Below, one piece after another: positions 6,988 to 15,375 of a stretch of DNA of 30,644 nucleotides. The translations under genes and the position numbers were made by a program. The stretch is from a virus, in the IMG/VR virus record IMGVR_UViG_3300040781_000269, positions 1-30,644 of that record. The stretch is one strand, 5' to 3'. Position 1 is the stretch's first letter, and each line of letters starts with the position of its first letter. The notes below the pieces were generated by a model. It did no database searches. It saw only the letters and a list, made by a program, of their open reading frames with translations, and was not told the origin of the DNA.

Positions 6988-7856
6988 TGGAAAATAAAAT
7001 ATATGAACCAATTGAAATAACACCAGTAGAATTTAGGAATGGTATTTATTTTAAAAGAGATGATTTATTTAAAATAGGTAAATCATGTGGTGGTAAAGTT
7101 CGCTCTTGTTGGTATCTAGCACAAAAAACTAAGGGTTTAGTTACTGCTGGTAGTAGATCATCACCACAAGTTAATATTGTTGCGGAGATTGCTAATAGAT
7201 TAAATATACCTGCTATTGTTTTTACACCAGAGGGTGAATTAATGCCAGAGGTTAAATTAGCAGTTGTTCATGGTGCAACTGTTTATCAAGTTGAAGCTGG
7301 TTATAATTTAGTTATAATTAATCGATCAAGAATAGCCGCTCGTAAATATGGTTATAAAGAAATACCTTTTGGTATGGAAACTATTGAAGCTATTAATCAA
7401 ACTCGTAAACAACTTAAACATATTCCAAATCAAATAAAAAGAATTGTTATGCCTGTTGGATCAGGTATGTCTTTGGCTGGAGTGTTATGGGGTCTAATTG
7501 ATCTTAAAATTAATATTCCAGTTATTGGTATAGTAGTTGGTGCAGATCCAAAAGAAAGATTAGATAAATATGCACCTCGTAATTGGAGAAAAAGAGTACA
7601 ATTAATTAAATCAGACTCACCATATCATGAATATTATAAAAAAGAAGAATTTACATATTTTAATGATATTTTGTTAGATCCAATTTATGAAGCTAAATGT
7701 ATACCATATATTCAGAAAGGTGATTTATTTTGGATTGTTGGTCAAAGAGCTTCTATGGGTATACCAACTGATTATATAAATGAAAGATTTAATGAGGTTA
7801 GGGATAAAAGAGTATTTAGGTTAAGTAAAAAGGATCGTAAAAAGAGAAATTGGTAA
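6987..7856 (+). CDS. Fold-type II PLP-dependent enzyme (ACC deaminase/D-cysteine desulfhydrase/threonine synthase-like)
   Basis: The 289-residue protein has the landmarks of beta-family PLP enzymes. YFKRDDLF (residues 21-28) and CGGKVRS (34-40) match the 'KREDL...GGNKxRKLE' segment in which the lysine binds PLP; here that is Lys37. GSGMSLAG (158-165) is the phosphate-binding glycine loop. Substrate-side motifs TAGSRSSPQVN and GATVYQVEAGY also fit. Relatives deaminate, desulfhydrate or add to the beta carbon of amino acids; the exact reaction cannot be read here. It is somewhat shorter than cellular relatives (about 320-340) and has a lysine/arginine-rich tail. It shares a base with the previous gene and may supply an amino acid or amine to the neighbouring GNAT-like enzymes; this is inference. 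Confidence 0.8.
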   Translation: MENKIYEPIEITPVEFRNGIYFKRDDLFKIGKSCGGKVRSCWYLAQKTKGLVTAGSRSSPQVNIVAEIANRLNIPAIVFTPEGELMPEVKLAVVHGATVYQVEAGYNLVIINRSRIAARKYGYKEIPFGMETIEAINQTRKQLKHIPNQIKRIVMPVGSGMSLAGVLWGLIDLKINIPVIGIVVGADPKERLDKYAPRNWRKRVQLIKSDSPYHEYYKKEEFTYFNDILLDPIYEAKCIPYIQKGDLFWIVGQRASMGIPTDYINERFNEVRDKRVFRLSKKDRKKRNW

Positions 7857-7887
7857 TAAATTTTGTTGCTATGAAGGAGATTTAAAA

Positions 7888-8274
7888 ATGTATAATAAAC
7901 CATTAATTTATGCGGTAGTCGGGTCAAGATCTTTTAAAGATTATCGTTATTTGGAAGCAATATTAGATAAAATATTTAGTACTAAGAATGTTTTAAAAAT
8001 AATAAGTGGTGGTGCTATAGGAGCTGATACATTAGCAATGCGATATGCTAATGAACATAAAATTAATTTTGTTGAATATAAAGCTGATTGGGTTAAATAT
8101 GATAAATCAGCAGGATTAGTTAGGAATATGCAAATGGCAAATATATGTGATGTTGTTATTGCTTTTTGGGATGGTAAATCAACAGGTACAGCACATATGA
8201 TCGATATATGTAAATCTCAAAATAAAAAAGTAATAATTAAAAAAATTGATAAACGTAAAAAGAGGACTTGGTAA
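7888..8274 (+). CDS. SLOG/DUF2493-family protein (YspA-like)
   Basis: The 128-residue protein has the family signature throughout: VVGSRSF near the N-terminus, SGGAIGADTLAMRYANEH in the middle, FVEYKADWVKYDKSAGLVRN, and VVIAFWDGKSTGTAHMI. This Rossmann-like SLOG fold binds nucleotide-derived ligands. Phage members are common and their role is not established. The start has a strong AAGGAG (7874-7879). The last codon overlaps the ATG of the gp47-like gene, so the two are translationally coupled, which points to a nucleotide or DNA-metabolism role. The basic tail (KKIDKRKKRTW) resembles the tail of the preceding PLP enzyme (KKDRKKRNW). Confidence 0.85.
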   Translation: MYNKPLIYAVVGSRSFKDYRYLEAILDKIFSTKNVLKIISGGAIGADTLAMRYANEHKINFVEYKADWVKYDKSAGLVRNMQMANICDVVIAFWDGKSTGTAHMIDICKSQNKKVIIKKIDKRKKRTW

Positions 8275-9311
8275 TGAAAACATTATTAATGACAGATTTA
8301 CATCATAATGACGATACTTTTCTAACACATTATGCGATTAAATATTTAAATAATATGATTGATATAATAGAAACTCAAAAAATTAAAAGAGTTATTATAT
8401 TGGGTGATTGGAGTGATAAAAGATCTTATATGCATTATAAATCTTTAGCAATATTCACACCATTATATTATAAAATGATGGAATTGGTGGATCACTTTTA
8501 TTTTATTATGGGAAATCATGACTCAACATATCACAATGTTAATGATATATTCTCAGCTAAAGAAATATTTGAGTATGCTAGCAATCAGATCAAATGTGAT
8601 GTTAGATTCATTCAAGATGATGTTTTGGTATTAGATGATGAAAAAATTGTTTTATGTCCATGGATACCAAAAGAAAATAATGAAAAAATAATATCAGATA
8701 TAATGAAATATAATAAAAGTGATTATATTTTACTGGGTCATTTTGAATTGAGCGGATTTCAGACTAATGATAAATATATTATGACATCAAGTCAGCTTAA
8801 AAGATCTACTTATAATAAATATGATAAAGTAATATCAGGTCATTATCATTTAAATCAAACAAAGCGTAATGTTGTATACTTGGGATCACCATATCAAACA
8901 AAATTTGGTGAGGGTACAAATCATGAAACCTTTATTTTAAATAATAAAAGAGAACTAAAATCAGTATATATGCATGATGATATTTTTATTGAATTATATA
9001 TTAAGGAATTTGATAATGATAATTGGCTTGATGTAATTGATAATATTGATAATAAGAAAGTTAAAATATCAATAGATAGTGATGATAATGATGTTATAAA
9101 TAAAATTATAAACTATGTAAATGTGAATTATAAACCAATTGACGTTAAATATTTCTTCAGAAATAAAGAATTTGCTTTTGAAGAAATAGAAGTTGAAAAT
9201 AAATCAAATGAAGAAAATGAAATAGATTTTTTTAATACTTTGATTTTAGATGATGATATCGAGGAAGAGGTTAAAAAGAGATTTTATGTTTTCAAAAACG
9301 ATAGAAGCTAA
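8274..9311 (+). CDS. 47: Recombination nuclease subunit (T4 gp47/SbcD/Mre11-like)
   Basis: The 345-residue calcineurin-type metallophosphoesterase contains all nuclease motifs: DLHH (Asp8, His10), GDWSD (Gly44-Asp48), GNHD (Gly80-Asp83), GHF (155-157) and SGHYH (ending His192). These bind two metal ions in Mre11/SbcD enzymes. T4 gp47 works with the gp46 ATPase to resect DNA ends for recombination-dependent replication. ATG 8274 is chosen because it overlaps the previous stop and has AGAGGA at 8261-8266. A TTG six bases upstream is in frame but less likely. The C-terminal third is acidic. The gp46 partner is not in this window. Confidence 0.9.
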   Translation: MKTLLMTDLHHNDDTFLTHYAIKYLNNMIDIIETQKIKRVIILGDWSDKRSYMHYKSLAIFTPLYYKMMELVDHFYFIMGNHDSTYHNVNDIFSAKEIFEYASNQIKCDVRFIQDDVLVLDDEKIVLCPWIPKENNEKIISDIMKYNKSDYILLGHFELSGFQTNDKYIMTSSQLKRSTYNKYDKVISGHYHLNQTKRNVVYLGSPYQTKFGEGTNHETFILNNKRELKSVYMHDDIFIELYIKEFDNDNWLDVIDNIDNKKVKISIDSDDNDVINKIINYVNVNYKPIDVKYFFRNKEFAFEEIEVENKSNEENEIDFFNTLILDDDIEEEVKKRFYVFKNDRS

Positions 9312-9741
9312 ATCAAATGATTTTTTATTATTATCAAATTTTATTGAAATTAAATTTATCAATGAAAATGGTTATAGATTAGTTAGGGAAACAATTGCTA
9401 GAATATGCACACTAAAAGATGATGTATATATACAGGAATGTTACTTATATCATAGACGCAATAAATATTATATTGTACATTGGTCAGAAATGTATGCATT
9501 AGATCATTCTGACTATAGTAATATAAATGAGAGAAATTTAAGACTGCGTAATAAAATAGCTCAAATATTAGTTAAATATGATCTAATCAAAATCATAAAT
9601 AATGATGATCTAAAAGAGTGGGTTTATTTAGATCAATCTGGTAAGGAAAATACAATTTTTATTACGGATGAGTATATAAAATTTAAAGTACTCACATATC
9701 AAGAAAGTCGTAATAATAATATTAAAATAATGGAATGGTAA
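9286..9741 (+). CDS. regA: RegA-like translational repressor
   Basis: The 151-residue protein aligns along most of its length with T4 RegA (122). YIQECYLYHRRNKYYIVHWS followed by EMYALD corresponds to RegA's LYQSCHILQKKGLYYIVHFK/EML region, and RNKIAQILVKYDLIKII to RRDSIAWLLEDWGLIEIV. RegA binds AU-rich sequence at start codons of early mRNAs, including its own, and blocks translation. ATG 9286 is preferred, with AAAGAG at 9275-9280. An in-frame ATG at 9250 would add 12 basic residues. The gene overlaps the end of gp47 by 26 bases. In T4 regA lies between 43 and 62; here it follows 47 and precedes baseplate genes. Confidence 0.75.
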   Translation: MFSKTIEAKSNDFLLLSNFIEIKFINENGYRLVRETIARICTLKDDVYIQECYLYHRRNKYYIVHWSEMYALDHSDYSNINERNLRLRNKIAQILVKYDLIKIINNDDLKEWVYLDQSGKENTIFITDEYIKFKVLTYQESRNNNIKIMEW

Positions 9742-9742
9742 A

Positions 9743-10699
9743 ATGGCAAAAACAAGAGAGTTTAGAGATATAATATATCCAAATAAAATAGCTGATATGC
9801 CATTGGAAGGTAAAGCATATGTTACGTTTGTACCTAAAATCGTACAATTTATGCTTAATAAAGAAAAATTAAAGAATAGTTTAACAGGTAATAGTGATAA
9901 AAAACAAGTAATTATTGATAGATTAGATCAAGCTGAGAGAATTATTTATGCTGAACAATTAATAGACCCCGATGGTAAAATTGTTCGAAGTATAACTTTA
10001 CCAATTAATAAAGTTAGAGATACATTAAAATCTAATTATAAGTTAATAAATGGTCTTGATTTATTGGCTAGTGGTGAATTCTTTAAGTGGTCTTTAGCTA
10101 ATTTTACAACAATCATGAAAATGGGTGGTAATGCTCTAAATATGTTTGGAGGTAATATGGCTGGTAATGCTTTAGGCGGAATAGCTAATATATTATCATC
10201 AGCACCTGAAGAATGGAAAGCTTTAGGTCGGTCTATTATTGGTAATGGATATATGGAAAATCCACATGATATGATGATTTATGATGGTGTTGAAAGACGT
10301 ACTTTTGGTGTTACATATAATCTTATGAAACCTCAAAATGCGGAAGAAGAAAAAGATTTAAAACTCATTCGAGAAATTTTTAGAGCCACACAAATTGGTA
10401 ATTATAAAGATGATGTGTGGTCAGTATCAGCACCAGCAACTTGGTTTATAAGTTTCACGAGTTATGGATCAAATATAAATGATCAACAGACTTCAATCGA
10501 TCCATTTTTAAATTATTATAATTGTGGTCTAGTAGATAGCACATTTAATTTTGGAGATACATCTCAGAATGTAAATTTTTCAAGAACACCATCAGGTGAA
10601 CCAATTTATGATATGTCTTTGAGTTTTATTGAACTTGAAAAAATGGGTACTAAAAGTTGGGATGAGAATGTTAAGTTTGTTAAAAATAATTATAAGTAA
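9743..10699 (+). CDS. Baseplate tail-tube protein (T4 gp48/gp54-like)
   Basis: The 318-residue protein has a C-terminal part typical of baseplate tail-tube initiator/cap proteins: NPHDMMIYDGVERRTFGVTY about residue 171 onward, then NLMKPQNAEEEKDLKLIREI, and an ending with SGEPIYDMSLSFIELEKM. In gp48/gp54 this domain resembles the tail tube subunit and starts tube polymerisation on the baseplate hub. A Gly/Ala/Met-rich stretch (about 128-155, GGNALNMFGGNMAGNALGG) precedes it and may be a flexible or membrane-interacting insert. The gene is two bases after regA. I cannot tell whether it equals gp48 or gp54; only one such gene is in this window. Confidence 0.7.
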   Translation: MAKTREFRDIIYPNKIADMPLEGKAYVTFVPKIVQFMLNKEKLKNSLTGNSDKKQVIIDRLDQAERIIYAEQLIDPDGKIVRSITLPINKVRDTLKSNYKLINGLDLLASGEFFKWSLANFTTIMKMGGNALNMFGGNMAGNALGGIANILSSAPEEWKALGRSIIGNGYMENPHDMMIYDGVERRTFGVTYNLMKPQNAEEEKDLKLIREIFRATQIGNYKDDVWSVSAPATWFISFTSYGSNINDQQTSIDPFLNYYNCGLVDSTFNFGDTSQNVNFSRTPSGEPIYDMSLSFIELEKMGTKSWDENVKFVKNNYK

Positions 10700-10704
10700 A
10701 TAAA

Positions 10705-11778
10705 ATGGTAATAGAGAGACGTAATCAAAATAGGCGATTTAAATTAAATGGTATTTTTCTTAGAAATATCAATAAAAAAGAAATTGAAATTACTGCATTA
10801 TGTCGATATTTAAACATAGTACATTCATCCTTAAACATATTTCCTGTTGCGCAACTTATGATTCAGACAGAAGAATCATTATCATCATTTATAGAGAGTG
10901 GTGATACAATTAGAATATCATATGCTACAGGATTAATGGAAGATTATTTTGAAACACGTGAGTTTTTATTTAAAATAAATGCAATCCCATCAAATGAATT
11001 GGAGAAATCCACAAGTATACAAAATATAAAATTTGATCTAGTAGATCATCGTTTATATGATTTAATGAATGATAGATTTAATAAAACTTTTGTTAATAAA
11101 ACAAAATCAGAGATGTTAAATGAAATCTTTAAATATTATGAATTAAATATAAATGTAGATATTACTGATAATAACAAATATACTTATTATTGTCGTAATG
11201 CAAATATATTAGAAGATATTAATATTATAAGATACTTAGGTGATGAACCAAGTTTTATATATGAACGTAATAATAATACCGATATTTATGTTAGAGAAAG
11301 AGGTATTATTCTCAATTCTCCGAGTACTTTTAGGTTTGATCTAAGTAATGTCATAGGTACAAACGATACTGACCGCACAAATAATATTCAGGGGTCATTT
11401 CGTAATTTATATAATGGTCAATCATCAAAGGCTGGTTATATTTTATATAATTTTGATGTTGATACAAAAACACCATCATATATTAATAAGGGCATAGATA
11501 ATGATGTATTTTATCCTCAAGATAGAATTAATAATATAAAAACATTACATAATTCTTTATATCTTGAAGATTATTATTTTAATAATACTTTAGTTGCTAA
11601 ATACAGTTTTAGTAATACTAATTTAAAAATTGGTGATTGTGTCGAAATAAGAAATACTGCACCATATAATAGTAGCTTACAGACATCTGATTCTGGAAAA
11701 TATTTTATTTATTGTTTTGAAGAAAATATAAATTTTGAAAAATTATTACTAGAACAGTCATTTACATTTGTTAGATAA
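10705..11778 (+). CDS. Baseplate hub-like protein (gp27/gpD-type fold)
   Basis: The 357-residue protein starts with a beta-rich segment. It then shows features of hub proteins: AQLMIQTEESLSSFIESGDT followed by IRISY resembles the 'xxI.Es..dl...l..Gd.v.i.y' element of gp27/gpD/VgrG-type hub domains. Later come KIGDCVEIRN and a YFIYCFEENINFEKLLLEQS ending. It follows a tail-tube initiator gene, which fits the hub that holds the tail tube and spike. The assignment is by pattern and context, with little direct identity to T4 gp27 (391 residues). No clear Shine-Dalgarno precedes the ATG; instead TATAAGTA lies at 10691-10698, six bases before it. Confidence 0.55.
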   Translation: MVIERRNQNRRFKLNGIFLRNINKKEIEITALCRYLNIVHSSLNIFPVAQLMIQTEESLSSFIESGDTIRISYATGLMEDYFETREFLFKINAIPSNELEKSTSIQNIKFDLVDHRLYDLMNDRFNKTFVNKTKSEMLNEIFKYYELNINVDITDNNKYTYYCRNANILEDINIIRYLGDEPSFIYERNNNTDIYVRERGIILNSPSTFRFDLSNVIGTNDTDRTNNIQGSFRNLYNGQSSKAGYILYNFDVDTKTPSYINKGIDNDVFYPQDRINNIKTLHNSLYLEDYYFNNTLVAKYSFSNTNLKIGDCVEIRNTAPYNSSLQTSDSGKYFIYCFEENINFEKLLLEQSFTFVR

Positions 11779-11808
11779 ATTTGTTGTTATGAAATTATGG
11801 AGTAAATT

Positions 11809-12783
11809 ATGAGTAAAAAAAGTATGGTTTTATTTGATTTTTCACAGATATTTTATAGATATGCTATGCCGGAGGTAACCAGACAATCATCATTATTAAA
11901 GAATAATGATATCAAAAAAGTTGATTATACAGAAGCATATAAAAATGTGAGATATGGTGTTATTAAAAGTATTTTATTATTTAAGAAAAACAATGATATC
12001 AACATAAAAAATTACATTTTATGTTGTGATCATGGTACATGGAGAGAAAAAGAAAATCCTTTTTATAAAAAAAGAAGAAAAGAAAATAAAGATGAAAATA
12101 TTGATTGGGATAGTTTTAATGATCAGATGAGCATTATTGCAAATGAGATATCTGATCTGTTTGAGATTCCAATGTTGAGTATAAAAGATGCGGAAGGTGA
12201 TGATATTATAGGCACATTAACAAACGAGTTTAATAATACACATAATATTTTTATTATATCATCTGATAAGGATTTTAAACAATTATTAAAATATAAAACA
12301 GTTAAAATATTTGATCCTGTTAAAAATGAATTTATGAAAGTTAAAAAACCTAAACTATATTTAATATCACATATTCTAATGGGTGATGCAACTGATGATG
12401 TTCCAAATATTTTTAATCCTATAGATTTTTATACTAATACACCCATAAATGAGAAAACAGGAAAACCACAAAGAGCTAAGGGTCTAGGTGAGTCTAAAAT
12501 CAATCAATGGTTTGGTGATGATGTTGATAAAGAAACAAGAAGAAAAAACTTAAAAGAAATAAAATCTCAATATAAAGAAAGATATGAACAAAATAGGCAA
12601 ATGATAAGTCTTGATTTTATTCCTGATTATATAATTGAGAAGATATTAAACGTTTATGAAAATAAAAATATAATATTGGAAGACAGAAAAATATCAAGAA
12701 ATAAATTATTTGATTATTTAAAAAAATACGAAATACCTGATCTAAAAAAAGATATACAAACTGGTCTATTTAAATTAAGATAA
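11809..12783 (+). CDS. rnh: RNase H / 5'-3' flap exonuclease (T4 Rnh-like)
   Basis: The 324-residue FEN-family nuclease is close in size to T4 RNase H (305). Acidic metal-site residues are visible: VLFDFSQ (Asp10), AEGDDIIG (Glu129, Asp131, Asp132), SSDKDFKQL (Asp153, Asp155) and GDATDDVPN (Asp193, Asp196, Asp197). The C-terminal IPDYIIEKILNVYENKNI segment resembles the T4 protein's IPDNIASNIVNYYNSYKL. It removes RNA primers and short flaps from lagging-strand fragments. GGAG lies about ten bases before the ATG. The terminator-like hairpin at 12811-12844 follows the gene. Confidence 0.88.
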   Translation: MSKKSMVLFDFSQIFYRYAMPEVTRQSSLLKNNDIKKVDYTEAYKNVRYGVIKSILLFKKNNDINIKNYILCCDHGTWREKENPFYKKRRKENKDENIDWDSFNDQMSIIANEISDLFEIPMLSIKDAEGDDIIGTLTNEFNNTHNIFIISSDKDFKQLLKYKTVKIFDPVKNEFMKVKKPKLYLISHILMGDATDDVPNIFNPIDFYTNTPINEKTGKPQRAKGLGESKINQWFGDDVDKETRRKNLKEIKSQYKERYEQNRQMISLDFIPDYIIEKILNVYENKNIILEDRKISRNKLFDYLKKYEIPDLKKDIQTGLFKLR

Positions 12784-12810
12784 ATCTTGACATCAATAAA
12801 AAAATTTAGT

Positions 12811-12844
12811 AAGTTTTACTTAAATGACTAAGTAAAACTTTTTT
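12811..12844 (+). terminator. Intrinsic terminator or attenuator hairpin
   Basis: AAGTTTTACTTA (12811-12822) and TAAGTAAAACTT (12829-12840) form a perfect 12-bp stem with a six-base loop, followed by a run of six T (12839-12844). The stem is AT-rich, so it is weaker than GC-rich terminators. It follows the RNase H gene and lies only 16 bases before the next start codon, leaving no room for a promoter between. It therefore may act as an attenuator for the topoisomerase operon. Confidence 0.7.
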
Positions 12845-12860
12845 GTTGCAAGGAATTATA

Positions 12861-14708
12861 ATGAAATCAGATAAAATACAACAATTATCTCAAGTCGAAC
12901 ATGTATTTAAAAGATCATCAATGTATATTGGTGATATTACCACATATAAAAAATATATGTGGTTTATTGAAGATGATGAACCATATTATGATGAGATATA
13001 TTACAATGATGGGTATTTTAAAATAATACAAGAACCAATTGATAATGCAATTGATGAATATATAAAAACTAAAGGTAAATTTGGTAATATACTCAAAGTA
13101 AATATAAAAAATAAAAAAGATCATGTTCTTTATACTATTGAGGATAATGGTCGAGGTTTAAGTACAGACAAAATAAATGATGATATCTCTGCTAAAATAG
13201 CATTCACATCATTAATGGCTGGGTCAAACTTTGATGACACACAAAGATCTGGTATTGGTATGAACGGTGTTGGGGTATCACTCACTAATTTATTTTCTAA
13301 GAAATTTAAAGTTGTGACTGTTAATGATCATAATAAATATGTTCTTAAATGTGAAAATAATATGAGTGAGATTAATGAAAAATTACTTAGACGCAGATCT
13401 CATACAAGAGGTACAACTTTAAATTTTATTATTGATTTGGAAAAATTTAAAAATATTGAATTATTAACCTTTGATAATATTTTTAATATTATTAAAATGA
13501 AGTTAATTGAGATAAAAACTTTATATGATGATATGAGCATATATTTAAATGATGAAGAAATAATATATGGCTTACCACAATATTTAAAAAATGGTATGGT
13601 ATATCGTAATGGTAATATTTTATTAGGTTTATATTCAAAAAATGATAACGAAGCTGATATTACTTTTGCAAATGGTGTAAATACATATGATGGTGGGTCT
13701 CATTTATCAAATATGACTACAATGGTTTATGGTTATTTAAGAAAATTAATAAATCAAAAATACAAAGTTGACTTAAAACCATCATTGATACAAAAAGAAT
13801 TTTATATTTTATTTTCTATAAATGGTATTTTAAGTCCAAATTTTATTGGACAATATAAGTCTAAAATTACCATATCAATCATCGAATATAATAATATTAT
13901 GAAAGATCATATTGTTAAAATATGTGAATTTTTAAATAATTATTTTCAGCACAATGAAACATTGTTTTATAATTTAGCATCTCAATATAATAGTGTTGCA
14001 GAAGAGAAAGAGATAACAAAAATAATTAAGATTGAGAAAAAGAGAAATTTAAAAAATTTAGATAAATTTATACGTATTGAAAAGCATAAAAAAGGGGAAG
14101 GTGATCTTTTTATTGCTGAGGGTGACTCTGCTATAGGTATGGGCTTAAAAGTACGAGATAATAAGAAACATGCATTTTATGCATTGGGTGGCAAGTTTAT
14201 TAATGTAATTAATATGCGTGAGTTAAAAGTACGTCAAAGTAAAAAAGTTAATGATTTACTTTTAGTTTTGGGTGTTGATCTTAGAGACGATAATTATTTA
14301 AATAAAATAAATTTTAAGAATATATATCTTTTGGTTGATAATGATACCGATGGACAACATATAGCAATGTTATTAATTTTGTTTTTTTACAAATTTTTCC
14401 CAGATATAATAACCAAAGGTAGATTACGTATTGTTAGTGCGCCTTTGGTTATTGCTAAAAATAAAAAAACAGAAAAGATATTTTATAATTATGATGATTT
14501 TATTAATGCTGATTTAGTAGGTTTTGATATTAATTATTATAAAGGTTTGGGTACTTACGATGAAAATCAATATAGGGATATAATTTTTAATCCAAGATAT
14601 AAGAAAATCCAAATATCTGATATTACATCGAGCTATATAGAAAAAATATTTTCAGATGATGCTTCATATCGTAAGTTGTGGTTGGAGGGTAAATTAAATG
14701 GCAAATAA
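12861..14708 (+). CDS. 39: Type II DNA topoisomerase large subunit (T4 gp39 with gp60 region)
   Basis: The 615-residue protein combines the GHKL ATPase and TOPRIM parts of a type IIA topoisomerase. The ATPase side shows EPIDNAIDE (Glu58, Asn62), EDNGRGLS (from Glu94) and GIGMNGVGVSLTN. The TOPRIM side shows EGDSA (420-424), DNDTDGQH (493-500) and YYKGLGTYDENQY. In T4 the TOPRIM half is split into gene 60, which has a 50-base translational bypass; here the chain is continuous and shows no split. ATG 12861 is chosen because AAGGA lies at 12850-12854. An earlier in-frame TTG falls in the hairpin's T run. Partner is the gp52-like subunit at 20396-21700. Confidence 0.92.
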   Translation: MKSDKIQQLSQVEHVFKRSSMYIGDITTYKKYMWFIEDDEPYYDEIYYNDGYFKIIQEPIDNAIDEYIKTKGKFGNILKVNIKNKKDHVLYTIEDNGRGLSTDKINDDISAKIAFTSLMAGSNFDDTQRSGIGMNGVGVSLTNLFSKKFKVVTVNDHNKYVLKCENNMSEINEKLLRRRSHTRGTTLNFIIDLEKFKNIELLTFDNIFNIIKMKLIEIKTLYDDMSIYLNDEEIIYGLPQYLKNGMVYRNGNILLGLYSKNDNEADITFANGVNTYDGGSHLSNMTTMVYGYLRKLINQKYKVDLKPSLIQKEFYILFSINGILSPNFIGQYKSKITISIIEYNNIMKDHIVKICEFLNNYFQHNETLFYNLASQYNSVAEEKEITKIIKIEKKRNLKNLDKFIRIEKHKKGEGDLFIAEGDSAIGMGLKVRDNKKHAFYALGGKFINVINMRELKVRQSKKVNDLLLVLGVDLRDDNYLNKINFKNIYLLVDNDTDGQHIAMLLILFFYKFFPDIITKGRLRIVSAPLVIAKNKKTEKIFYNYDDFINADLVGFDINYYKGLGTYDENQYRDIIFNPRYKKIQISDITSSYIEKIFSDDASYRKLWLEGKLNGK

Positions 14709-15375
14709 AAAAAGTCGTAAAAGAATTCCTGCTTGGAAATTAGAATTAAAAAAAGAAAAAAAGGAAAAGGCAAAACAAGAAAATAAAAAACAATCTAGTG
14801 TTCCAGATGAATATAAGATTATTAAAAAGAAAAAAGTAAATGATACTAAGAAAAATCATTATCTAAATAAAACCATCATTACTTTAAAATTAGAGAGATA
14901 TAGAAACATTCATTATTTTTTAAAAGCCTTTCCTGATGATAGAAAAGAAAATTGTCCAATTTATAAAGAGTATGAAAAACAATTGCGATTATTAAAAGAT
15001 GAATTAATAATAGATTATTATAAAGCTGGTAAAGAATTATTAAAATCACCTAAATTTAGATCTAAAACTAAAGAATTAAAGTATGAGATGCTATCACATA
15101 GTATAGAGAGGATGTATTATTATGGGTATTTTTATACATTTGATGTAAATATTGGTAGAGAGGGTTTTTCGTGGTTAACATCATGTCATTATAATTATTT
15201 CATACAAGTTATAAATGACGATAAAAAATATGAGACAACTCGATTAGATATGCGTAAACGTAAGATTTATCAATTTGAAAATACAAATCAGGAACAGAGT
15301 TTAGATGATCATTCTATTGGTAGTCTTGTAAAGGGTTTAAAATATAATTATTCTGATATGGCAGTTGATGAATAG
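14698..15375 (+). CDS. 55: Late-transcription sigma factor (T4 gp55-like)
   Basis: A 225-residue protein whose central part resembles T4 gp55 (185): KTKELKYEMLSHSIERMYYY followed by GYFYTFDVNIGREGFSWLTS and CHYNYFIQVINDDKK matches gp55's [20 protein letters not shown] / [20 protein letters not shown] segment, which is the sigma region 2-like part that reads the TATAAATA late promoter. The first ~60 residues are an unusually lysine-rich extension (KKSRKRIPAWKLELKKEKKE) absent from T4 gp55. GGAGGG precedes the ATG, which lies ten bases inside the topoisomerase gene. The acidic C-terminus could contact the clamp, as in T4. Identity is low, but the length, motif pattern and TATAAATA octamers in the window agree. 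Confidence 0.7.
   Translation: MANKKSRKRIPAWKLELKKEKKEKAKQENKKQSSVPDEYKIIKKKKVNDTKKNHYLNKTIITLKLERYRNIHYFLKAFPDDRKENCPIYKEYEKQLRLLKDELIIDYYKAGKELLKSPKFRSKTKELKYEMLSHSIERMYYYGYFYTFDVNIGREGFSWLTSCHYNYFIQVINDDKKYETTRLDMRKRKIYQFENTNQEQSLDDHSIGSLVKGLKYNYSDMAVDE

Noticed and set aside
11790-11811. Mini-ORFs in leaders (ATG at 11790 giving seven codons, ATG at 7871 giving four codons)
   Set aside because: They are too short to judge, lack ribosome binding sites, and short frames of this kind are common in AT-rich leaders.
12861-14708. A split topoisomerase gene with a translational bypass as in T4 gene 60
   Set aside because: The reading frame runs without a break from the ATPase motifs through TOPRIM, so no bypass is needed.
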